In this document: piece by piece, positions 7,625 through 14,442 of the stretch | How the letters are laid out: the number at the start of each line of letters is the position of its first letter | How positions within the stretch are numbered: position 1 is the first letter of the stretch | Notes under the pieces: model-generated | What the model saw: only the letters and a program-made list of their open reading frames with translations | Databases searched by the model: none | What the model was told of the DNA's origin: nothing | Source: Flavobacterium limnosediminis JC2902 | Lineage (GTDB): Bacteria; Bacteroidota; Bacteroidia; Flavobacteriales; Flavobacteriaceae | Reading direction: 5' to 3' | Assembly: GCF_000498535.1 (NCBI RefSeq) | Contig: NZ_AVGG01000001.1 | Coordinates: 186,001-250,000, forward strand | DNA length: 64,000 nucleotides | Position numbers and translations under genes: made by a program

Positions 7625-8752
7625 TTATTTTTTAACAGCAGAACATCCTGCCATCGTTGTTATTTTAATTGCTTCGGTTGGCGGAAGATTATCATTTCTT
7701 TTTACCGTTTCCGACACCACGCTTCGTGCCAGTTCTTCGAAAGCTGCCTGTACCGCCGTAGCCGTTTGCAACGCCGCCGGACGACCGTAATCTCCCGCTT
7801 CACGGATGCTTTGAACAATAGGCACCTCGCCAAGGAAAGGAACATTTAAATCTTCTGCAAGATTTTTAGCACCTTCTTTTCCGAAGATGTAATATTTATT
7901 GTTTGGTAATTCTTCCGGTGTGAAATAGGCCATATTCTCTATGATTCCCAAAACCGGCACGTTGATGCTTTCGTTTTGGAACATCGCCACTCCTTTTTTA
8001 GCATCGGCCAAAGCCACTGCCTGAGGGGTACTCACGACAACCGCTCCGGTAATAGGCAACGACTGCATGATCGACAAGTGAATGTCTCCGGTTCCCGGTG
8101 GCAAATCGACTAACATGAAATCCAATTCGCCCCAATCGGCATCGAAAATCATTTGGTTTAAGGCTTTAGACGCCATAGGACCTCTCCATATTACTGCCTG
8201 ATCCGGACTGGTGAAGAATCCGATGGAAAGTAATTCCACACCATAGCTGGTGATTGGTTTCATTTTCGATTTACCGTCCACCTCAACCGAAATTGGTTTT
8301 GATTTTTCAACATCAAACATGATAGGCATCGAAGGCCCGTAAATATCGGCATCCAAAACACCTACTTTAAAGCCCATATTGGCTAACGTTACGGCTAAAT
8401 TGGCAGTAATGGTAGATTTCCCGACACCTCCTTTTCCGGAAGAAACGGCAATAATGTTGCTGATTCCAGGAATGGATTTTCCTTTGATTTCCGGTTTTTC
8501 CGGTGCTTCTACCTTGATATTAACTTTAACTTTCGCCTTGTCGTATATTTTTTCGTGGATTACTTTGATGATGTCCACCTCAGCACGTTTTTTAATGTGC
8601 ATGGCCGGTGTTGTCAATAACAAATCCACCACTACTTCATCTCCGAAAGTGATTACGTTTTGAACCGCACCGCTTTCCACCATATTCTTTCCTTCTCCGG
8701 CAATAGAAATGGTTTCCAAAGCACTAAGAATTTCTTTTCTGTCTAATTTCAT
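7625..8752 (-). CDS. Mrp/NBP35-family Fe-S carrier ATPase
   Basis: The 375-residue protein has an N-terminal MIP18/DUF59 domain (about 1-85) and a deviant-Walker P-loop domain starting with SSGKGGVGKST, with DADIYGPS and LVDLPPGTGD. This is the Mrp/ApbC architecture used to load or transfer Fe-S clusters. The inter-subunit CxxC of E. coli-type Mrp is missing: after GIIENMAYFT there is a loop with no cysteine, and the only Cys I see is near the C-terminus (MAGCSAVKK). I believe this is usual in Bacteroidota, but it means the cluster site must differ. The downstream neighbour is the NifU-domain gene. Confidence 0.92.
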   Translation of the reverse strand: MKLDRKEILSALETISIAGEGKNMVESGAVQNVITFGDEVVVDLLLTTPAMHIKKRAEVDIIKVIHEKIYDKAKVKVNIKVEAPEKPEIKGKSIPGISNIIAVSSGKGGVGKSTITANLAVTLANMGFKVGVLDADIYGPSMPIMFDVEKSKPISVEVDGKSKMKPITSYGVELLSIGFFTSPDQAVIWRGPMASKALNQMIFDADWGELDFMLVDLPPGTGDIHLSIMQSLPITGAVVVSTPQAVALADAKKGVAMFQNESINVPVLGIIENMAYFTPEELPNNKYYIFGKEGAKNLAEDLNVPFLGEVPIVQSIREAGDYGRPAALQTATAVQAAFEELARSVVSETVKRNDNLPPTEAIKITTMAGCSAVKK

Positions 8753-8758
8753 ATTAAA

Positions 8759-8804
8759 TGAGAATCCTTTAAATCTTTATTTGAGAATACTTTAAATCTT
8801 TCTT
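8759..8804. repeat. 23-bp direct repeat in mrp leader
   Basis: Two adjacent copies (8759-8781 and 8782-8804) of TGAGAATnCTTTAAATCTTT differ at two positions. They lie between the mrp start codon and its candidate promoter. Confidence 0.8.
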
Positions 8805-8807
8805 TTT

Positions 8808-8845
8808 CAGTCTTTTATTAAGACTGATTTTAGATTGCAAAGATA
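8808..8845 (-). promoter_or_regulatory. mrp promoter -7 element and leader hairpin
   Basis: TATCTTTG on the minus strand (8838-8845) is a perfect -7 element. A 7-bp hairpin CAGTCTT/AAGACTG with a 5-base loop (8808-8826) would lie at the very 5' end of the transcript. No T-run follows it on the minus strand, so it is not a terminator for the upstream gene. Confidence 0.5.
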
Positions 8846-8901
8846 GTCTGAAAAGTTTAATAGAGAAAAGCTAAACGCAAAAGTTTTGTGAATTTTTAAG
8901 A

Positions 8902-9234
8902 TTATTGTTGGACTTCCGGTTGCCAGAAATGCTTTTCAAAATCAACAATCTGACTATCCTTCACTTTAATCCCTTCACTTTCCAATAATTGCTGCATCAG
9001 GTTGGTTCCGTCAAAATGGTGTTTCCCAGTAAGCATGCCTTTACGGTTAACTACCCTGTGCGCGGGAATATCTTCTTTTAAATGAGAAGCATTCATTGCC
9101 CAACCCACCATTCTTGCGGAACGGGCAGCGCCTAACGCTTTGGCTATGGCGCCATAAGAGGTAACCTTTCCGTAAGGAATTTGACGCGCCACCGCATAGA
9201 CTCTTTCGAAAAAATTATCGGTATCAACGGCCAT
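8902..9234 (-). CDS. Alkyltransferase-like (ATL) protein, MGMT DNA-binding domain
   Basis: The 110-residue protein is the C-terminal DNA-binding domain of O6-methylguanine-DNA methyltransferase, with IPYGKVTSYGAIA and the Arg-finger region RSARMVGWAMN. The alkyl-accepting cysteine of the PCHRV motif is replaced by Ala (IPAHRVV, A58). That makes it an alkyltransferase-like protein: these bind O6-alkylguanine, flip it and hand the lesion to nucleotide excision repair instead of removing the alkyl group. The gene overlaps the LysE stop by one base (TAATG) and is the last of a three-gene operon trmB-lysE-atl. Confidence 0.9.
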   Translation of the reverse strand: MAVDTDNFFERVYAVARQIPYGKVTSYGAIAKALGAARSARMVGWAMNASHLKEDIPAHRVVNRKGMLTGKHHFDGTNLMQQLLESEGIKVKDSQIVDFEKHFWQPEVQQ

Positions 9235-9863
9235 TAACTGGTTATGATTTTAAAAAGGGTAAACAGGGAAATGATTCCGGTTACGGTTCCGATGATGTAA
9301 TTTCCGTTGGTCATCAGAAAAGAAGGTTTGTCGACATCTTTCTTCTTAAAAAACAGAATATAGAGGTAGAACATTAAAAAAGAACCTGTTACCGATCCCA
9401 AAACAAAAAGGGAGATATGCGACTGATTGAAGAAAAACCACCCTTTACGCGAACACCATATGCTTATCACAACATGGTACGGAATAGGCAGCAAATTGAG
9501 AAACGCAAGCAGCATTCCTAAAAAGAAACGACTGGTTTTGCTTCGCATTCTAATCTCTTCCTCTTTCCTTTTTTTCTTTTTACCTGCCCAAAAGAAGTAG
9601 ACGGTCAATGCTGAAAAAATAAAAACCCCGATTTCCTGCAAAAGAACAACTATATCGGGATTTCTATCTATGAATTTGGCGAATAAAACAGCAATATAGG
9701 TTTGAAAAAAGACTGTGACACTGGCGCCCAGCGCAAAAATTATGGCACGGTTCCTTCCGTCGACAGCACTGACTTTTGCCGCCGTCATGTTGAGCAGTCC
9801 CGGTGGGGCAACCCCTATCGAAGCAGCCGTAAAACCTAATATGAGCGGCAAAAAATAATTCAT
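9234..9863 (-). CDS. LysE-family amino-acid exporter
   Basis: The 209-residue polytopic protein has about six hydrophobic helices. The LysE-type N-terminus contains GFTAASIGVAPPGLLNMTAAKVS, matching the PGP motif region of the LysE/RhtB family. A basic cytoplasmic loop (GKKKKRKEEEIRMRSK) lies between helices three and four. The family exports amino acids or related metabolites across the inner membrane. Both ends overlap neighbours by one base in TAATG junctions, so translational coupling is likely. The substrate is unknown. Confidence 0.85.
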   Translation of the reverse strand: MNYFLPLILGFTAASIGVAPPGLLNMTAAKVSAVDGRNRAIIFALGASVTVFFQTYIAVLFAKFIDRNPDIVVLLQEIGVFIFSALTVYFFWAGKKKKRKEEEIRMRSKTSRFFLGMLLAFLNLLPIPYHVVISIWCSRKGWFFFNQSHISLFVLGSVTGSFLMFYLYILFFKKKDVDKPSFLMTNGNYIIGTVTGIISLFTLFKIITS

Positions 9864-10537
9864 TACTTTATCCTGAATTGTATGTAGGTAATGGCTTTAT
9901 CCTGCTCTAAATACTGACTTTCGTAAAACGTCTGAATTGCGGTTACCACTTCCGGAGCGCCTTCGTTTTTATATACATTGTGATTCGCATAAATCACTTC
10001 GTGTCCTTCTCCGTGAAGCAGGCCAAGCGTATATCCGTGCATGAATTCACTATCCGTTTTCAGATTCATCACCCCGTCAGCCTTTAATATTTTTTTGTAA
10101 CGCTGTAAAAACTCGGAATTGGTCATTCTGTGTTTCGTGCGTTTGTATTTTATCTGCGGATCCGGGAACGTAATCCAGATTTCGTCTACTTCCCCTTCGG
10201 CAAAACAATGCTCGATTAACTCGATTTGGGTACGCAAAAAGGCTACGTTGTGCATTCCGTTTTCGACAGCCGTTTTGGCTCCTCTCCAGAATCGCGCTCC
10301 TTTTATATCGATACCGATAAAATTCTTCTCGGGATAGCGATTTGCCAAACCAACCGAATATTCTCCTTTTCCACAACCCAATTCCAGAACCAGCGGATGG
10401 TCATTCTTAAAAAACTCCTTGTTCCACTTGCCTTTCAACGGAAATGTATCATTCACCACTTCTTCTCTTGTTGGCTGGAAAACATTATCAAATGTAGCGT
10501 TTTCCTTAAATCTTTTTAACTTATTTTTACTTCCCAC
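9863..10537 (-). CDS. trmB: tRNA (guanine-N7-)-methyltransferase
   Basis: The 224-residue protein makes m7G at position 46 of tRNAs. It shows the AdoMet-binding motif VLELGCGKGEYSVGLA, then NFIGIDIKGARFWRGAKTA, and the diagnostic IWITFPDPQIKYKRTKHRM. The length is normal for the family. It is the first gene of the minus-strand operon with the LysE exporter and the ATL protein. A perfect -7 element lies about 80 bases upstream. Confidence 0.95.
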   Translation of the reverse strand: MGSKNKLKRFKENATFDNVFQPTREEVVNDTFPLKGKWNKEFFKNDHPLVLELGCGKGEYSVGLANRYPEKNFIGIDIKGARFWRGAKTAVENGMHNVAFLRTQIELIEHCFAEGEVDEIWITFPDPQIKYKRTKHRMTNSEFLQRYKKILKADGVMNLKTDSEFMHGYTLGLLHGEGHEVIYANHNVYKNEGAPEVVTAIQTFYESQYLEQDKAITYIQFRIK

Positions 10538-10616
10538 GACTTAATTTAAAATTTTGGTAAAATTAAGGAAATATACCGCAATAAAAATAGTTTTACTTTG
10601 CAGTATTATTTTTCGC

Positions 10617-10624
10617 CAAAGATA
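10617..10624 (-). promoter_or_regulatory. -7 element for trmB operon
   Basis: The minus strand reads TATCTTTG, a perfect match to TAnnTTTG, in the divergent gap between trmB and the glycosyltransferase gene. No clear -33 element is seen. Confidence 0.5.
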
Positions 10625-10689
10625 AACAATCTTTTAAAAGAATTGGTTACTAAACAGTTAAGCGGTTTTATTGTGAACCCTCAGATAAA

Positions 10690-11745
10690 ATGAACAAAAA
10701 AAGAATTTTAGTAGCGCCTTTAAACTGGGGTTTGGGCCACGCCACGCGATGCATTCCCATCATTGAAGCATTGCAAAAAAATGGCTTTGAACCCGTACTC
10801 GCATCGGACGGAATTGCCTTAGCGTTACTGAAAAAAGAATTCCCACAACTGACGGCACTGGAACTTCCTTCGTATAAAATTCAGTATGCCCAGAACGGCG
10901 CCAATTTCAAATGGAAACTGTTCCGACAAATTCCGAATATGTTTCACGCAGTCCGTAATGAGCGAAAAACAGCCGAAAACTGGATCGAACAGTACAATAT
11001 TGACGGTATTATTTCCGATAACCGTCTGGGGGTGCATTCCAAAAAGGTTCCGACTGTCTTTATCACCCACCAACTGAATGTCCTAACGGGAAACACCTCT
11101 TGGCTGACTACAAAAATCCATCATCATTTCATCAGAAAGTTCGACATCTGCTGGATTCCCGATGTGGCAGGAAAACCGAATTTATCAGGTAAACTGGGCC
11201 ATTTGAACAATTCAAACCTCAACCTGAAATACATTGGTCCGCTTAGCCGGTTCAACAAAAAAGAGACGGAAGAAATCTACGATCTTATGGTGATCTTATC
11301 GGGTCCGGAACCGCAACGCACCCTATTGGAGGAAAAACTGAATCTTGAATTAAAAAACTATGACGGGACGATTCTTTTTGTCCGCGGTGTGGTTGAAGAG
11401 GAACAAAAGATCAGTAAACGTTTCAACTGTACCTATTATAATTTCATGAATACCGCTGAACTGGAGATAGCTTTCAATCAGAGTAAAATGATTTTGTGCC
11501 GATCGGGTTATACTACAATTATGGATTTGGCGAAATTGGACAAAAAAGCATTTTTCATTCCGACGCCCGGGCAATACGAACAGGAATACCTGGCCAAAAA
11601 GCTTACAAAGAAAGGAGTGGTACCCTCATCAAAGCAAGACAGTTTCAAAGCCGAACATTTGCTTCAGGTTAGCATATACAAAGGGCTGAAAGACGTTGGA
11701 AAAAATGAGGTAAGTTTGAATGAACTCCTCTCTATTTTCAGTTGA
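10690..11745 (+). CDS. MurG-like (GT28/GT1 fold) glycosyltransferase
   Basis: The 351-residue protein begins with the nucleotide-sugar transferase motif RILVAPLNWGLGHATRCIPII, the glycine-rich loop of the GT-B fold also seen in MurG-like enzymes. Its C-terminal half has LILCRSGYTTIMDLAKLDKKAFFIPTPGQYEQEY in abbreviated form (about 265-300), where MurG-type enzymes bind UDP-sugar. It probably transfers a sugar in the cytosol or at the inner membrane face. The acceptor is unknown, and no lipid or cell-wall cluster surrounds it. It is divergent from trmB and convergent with a lipoprotein gene. Confidence 0.85.
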   Translation: MNKKRILVAPLNWGLGHATRCIPIIEALQKNGFEPVLASDGIALALLKKEFPQLTALELPSYKIQYAQNGANFKWKLFRQIPNMFHAVRNERKTAENWIEQYNIDGIISDNRLGVHSKKVPTVFITHQLNVLTGNTSWLTTKIHHHFIRKFDICWIPDVAGKPNLSGKLGHLNNSNLNLKYIGPLSRFNKKETEEIYDLMVILSGPEPQRTLLEEKLNLELKNYDGTILFVRGVVEEEQKISKRFNCTYYNFMNTAELEIAFNQSKMILCRSGYTTIMDLAKLDKKAFFIPTPGQYEQEYLAKKLTKKGVVPSSKQDSFKAEHLLQVSIYKGLKDVGKNEVSLNELLSIFS

Positions 11746-11758
11746 AAGCCTGAAACAT

Positions 11759-12517
11759 CTAATTGCCAATCGTATTTTTCCTCGACAACAAATCCCGTAT
11801 TTTACTGTTTTCCGAAATCGACAAATTGAATTCTTCCTGATTTTTATAGTTTTCAGGCGAATCATTTATCTGGCAATACACAAAGGACTTGTCTTTTTGA
11901 GGCACTATAACAATGGTCTGGCCGAATCGCAGGTCAAATAACTTCATATTGAATAAAAGCGTACTGAAACCATCGGGACTCTTCGAGAAAACCCAGTCGA
12001 ATTTATTGTCGGCCGTTTTAAAAAATCCCTGAGCGGTCAAATAAGGAAAATTTCTCGATTCTACGAGTGTGGATTCTTCCGCGTTTGCATCATTGGTTAA
12101 GACCAGCAAAGTGAGGGCATCTTTCACAACTTCCGATTCAGGGTTCTCATATTCCCCGATTCTGACACCTTTAAAAAGATAATTTTTCACTTTAACCGTA
12201 ATCGGAGTGCTGGCTACGGCATAATCGTATTCGGCTACCGGAAAAGGTGTTTTGTTCAGCGGGTAAATCGAAAGAGCTTCGGCGTATTTTTCAAAAGTAG
12301 CAATGTCCTGTTTATACAATTTCAAATCCCATTTTGCAGTATCCGAATGGGATTCCGATTTAAGTTTCAGTTGTTCAACATCCCATCTATCGCTTCCAAC
12401 CATCGCTTTTTTAGGTTTACAACAAAGAAACAAACCGCAAAAGAAAAACAGGAATACGATTCGCTGCAATCCTAAAACGCTTTGGAACCCAACTTTATTT
12501 CTTCCGAATCCCTTCAT
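11759..12517 (-). CDS. Putative lipoprotein downstream of the two-component genes
   Basis: The 252-residue protein starts with basic residues and a hydrophobic stretch ending in a lipobox-like LFLCCKPKK, so a lipid anchor at one of the two adjacent cysteines (about 32-33) is likely. The rest is mixed alpha/beta without a motif I recognise. It follows the histidine kinase gene after 3 bases and so belongs to the same minus-strand operon. The conserved order response regulator-kinase-lipoprotein suggests an envelope accessory to that signalling system; that is inference. Confidence 0.6.
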   Translation of the reverse strand: MKGFGRNKVGFQSVLGLQRIVFLFFFCGLFLCCKPKKAMVGSDRWDVEQLKLKSESHSDTAKWDLKLYKQDIATFEKYAEALSIYPLNKTPFPVAEYDYAVASTPITVKVKNYLFKGVRIGEYENPESEVVKDALTLLVLTNDANAEESTLVESRNFPYLTAQGFFKTADNKFDWVFSKSPDGFSTLLFNMKLFDLRFGQTIVIVPQKDKSFVYCQINDSPENYKNQEEFNLSISENSKIRDLLSRKNTIGN

Positions 12518-12520
12518 CAG

Positions 12521-13564
12521 TTATTTTGCTTTTTCTAAGGTAAACGAAAATTCGGAACCGAAGCCGTATTTGCTTTCCACGTAAATTTTCTCATTATGTG
12601 CTTCGATGATGTGTTTCACGATGGATAGTCCCAGTCCGGAACCGCCTTCCGCGCGCGAACCGCTTTTGTCCACCCTGAAAAAACGCTCAAACAGTCGCGG
12701 CACATGCTGACTTTTGATCCCTTCTCCGTTATCGGTAATCCGGACAATCACCTTCTGATTGGTTAAATTCTCGATACTGACTTCGGTTGTACCTTTCTCT
12801 CTTCCGTATTTAATCGAATTCATAATCAGATTGGTCAGCACCTGCTCTATTTTTTCCTGATCGGCATAGACATAAATCGGCTTGGTGTATTTCATGTCGA
12901 ACATCAGCATGATGTTTTTCTGATCGGCTTTCATTTCCAACAGATCAAAAACATTCTGGATCACATCGACTATATTGAATCGGGTAAAATTCAGGTTCAG
13001 GTCACCGGTTTCCAGTTTGGAAATCATATCCAGATCCTTCACGATACTGATCAATCGCTCCACCCCTTTCTCTGCACGCTCCAGGTACTTTTTACGGATG
13101 CTTTTATCGTTCATGGCGCCATCCAACAAGGTGGACAAGTAGCCTTGCACGGTAAACAAAGGCGTTTTCAGCTCATGGGAAACATTCCCGAGAAATTCCC
13201 TGCGGTATTCCTCACGGACTTTCAGCATTTCAATTTCGATTTTTTTCTCTTTGGCAAATTTCTGAACGTCATGGGTTAACGTCGCCATATCGGTTGTGAT
13301 GGGCTTATTGCGCAGTGTTGTGGCATCCAGAAGCGATACATCGTCATAGATTTTCTTAACGCGTTTGTAGATGAATTTCTCGACGCGGAATTGCAAAACA
13401 AAAAAAGAAAACAGAAATATAGCTATGGTAAACGCCGTCAAAAAGGCGTAATTGATTTCAAAAAAAAAATGCAGTAAAATCGCGACCAACCCCGCTGCAA
13501 ACAAGGCAATATAGAACGCAGATTTTACGGCAAATTTATAGGATTTCTTAAAATTGATACTCAT
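12521..13564 (-). CDS. PhoR-like sensor histidine kinase
   Basis: The 347-residue kinase has two N-terminal membrane helices (about 12-34 and 37-58) with almost no periplasmic loop between them. A linker follows, then the dimerisation H-box REFLGNVSHELKTPL with the phosphorylated His at 130. N, G1 and G2 ATP boxes follow (NLIMNSIKYG; RITDNGEGI; GGSGLGLSIVKHI). The absence of a sensor domain resembles PhoR of phosphate regulons, where sensing goes through partner proteins. It starts exactly where the response regulator stops, so the two are translationally coupled. Confidence 0.88.
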   Translation of the reverse strand: MSINFKKSYKFAVKSAFYIALFAAGLVAILLHFFFEINYAFLTAFTIAIFLFSFFVLQFRVEKFIYKRVKKIYDDVSLLDATTLRNKPITTDMATLTHDVQKFAKEKKIEIEMLKVREEYRREFLGNVSHELKTPLFTVQGYLSTLLDGAMNDKSIRKKYLERAEKGVERLISIVKDLDMISKLETGDLNLNFTRFNIVDVIQNVFDLLEMKADQKNIMLMFDMKYTKPIYVYADQEKIEQVLTNLIMNSIKYGREKGTTEVSIENLTNQKVIVRITDNGEGIKSQHVPRLFERFFRVDKSGSRAEGGSGLGLSIVKHIIEAHNEKIYVESKYGFGSEFSFTLEKAK

Positions 13565-14248
13565 TTACAGCTCCAGTTTGTAGCCTACTCCTTTTATGGT
13601 TTTAAACAAATCGTCTCCGATTTTTTCTCTCAGTTTTCGGATGTGAACATCGATGGTTCTTCCGCCCACGACCACTTCGTTACCCCAGACTTTGTCCAGA
13701 ATTTCTTCCCGTTTGAATACTTTTCCGGGTTTGGATGCCAAAAGGTAAAACAATTCGAATTCTTTTCGCGGCAGAACAATTTCTTTTCCGCTGTTGATAA
13801 TCTTGTATTCTTCGCGATTGATTTCAATCTCTCCTACCCGAAGCACATCACTTTTAGCCTCCTCTTCCTTAAGTCTTCGAAGTAAGGCTTTCACTTTACT
13901 TACCAGTAATTTCGGCTTAATAGGCTTGGCGATGTAATCATCGGCACCGGCGTCAAAACCGGCCACTTGCGAATAATCTTCACTTCGCGCCGTAAGAAAC
14001 GTTATGATAACATTGGCCAATTCGGGAATTTTACGAATGTTTTCACAAGCTTCCATGCCATCCATTTCAGGCATCATCACATCCATAATAATGAGTTGAG
14101 GCATTTCTTTTTTTGCTTTGGAAATGGCTTCCCTGCCATTGTTTGCCGTTACAACCTGATAACCTTCCTGAGTCAGATTATAACCTACTATTTCTAGAAT
14201 ATCCGGTTCGTCATCTACCAGTAAAATCTTAATGTCTTTCTTTTTCAT
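13565..14248 (-). CDS. OmpR/PhoB-family response regulator
   Basis: The 227-residue protein has a receiver domain with acidic pocket residues D12/D13, phospho-acceptor D56 in MDVMMPEMDG and the conserved Lys in DYIAKPIKP. A winged-helix DNA-binding domain follows (about 130-225; RTIDVHIRKLREKIG and TIKGVGYKLEL). It is the classic PhoB layout. The gene is divergent from the TonB-dependent receptor at 14443. The 194-base gap carries a phased series of TTAAC-like sites, a plausible binding array for this protein. Confidence 0.9.
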   Translation of the reverse strand: MKKKDIKILLVDDEPDILEIVGYNLTQEGYQVVTANNGREAISKAKKEMPQLIIMDVMMPEMDGMEACENIRKIPELANVIITFLTARSEDYSQVAGFDAGADDYIAKPIKPKLLVSKVKALLRRLKEEEAKSDVLRVGEIEINREEYKIINSGKEIVLPRKEFELFYLLASKPGKVFKREEILDKVWGNEVVVGGRTIDVHIRKLREKIGDDLFKTIKGVGYKLEL

Positions 14249-14303
14249 AAATGGACACTGTTATGTGTTTTCGGGATGTAAAGGTAAAGATAATACAAAA
14301 CCA

Positions 14304-14380
14304 TTAACATTGCATTCCTTGTGTTAACGATTATTTAATATGGTAACAATTTGATAATAAAATTTAAACAAAAGCATAAC
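14304..14380. promoter_or_regulatory. Candidate phased operator array for PhoB-like regulator
   Basis: TTAAC/TTTAA/TAACA/GATAAT/TTTAAAC/CATAAC-type motifs begin near 14304, 14324, 14334, 14343, 14353, 14363 and 14375. That is about one per helical turn, as expected for direct-repeat sites of OmpR-family regulators. The site lies between the divergent regulator and receptor genes. The motif was read by eye and is AT-rich, so chance is not excluded. Confidence 0.4.
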
Positions 14381-14442
14381 AGGCGAATAACCTCGAATTA
14401 ACGTGTTGGAAGTTCCTTTGCGGAAAATTAAACAACACGAAA

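Noticed and set aside
8808-8826. Terminator for the ATL gene
   Set aside because: The hairpin has no T-run after it on the minus strand and lies at the 5' end of the mrp transcript.
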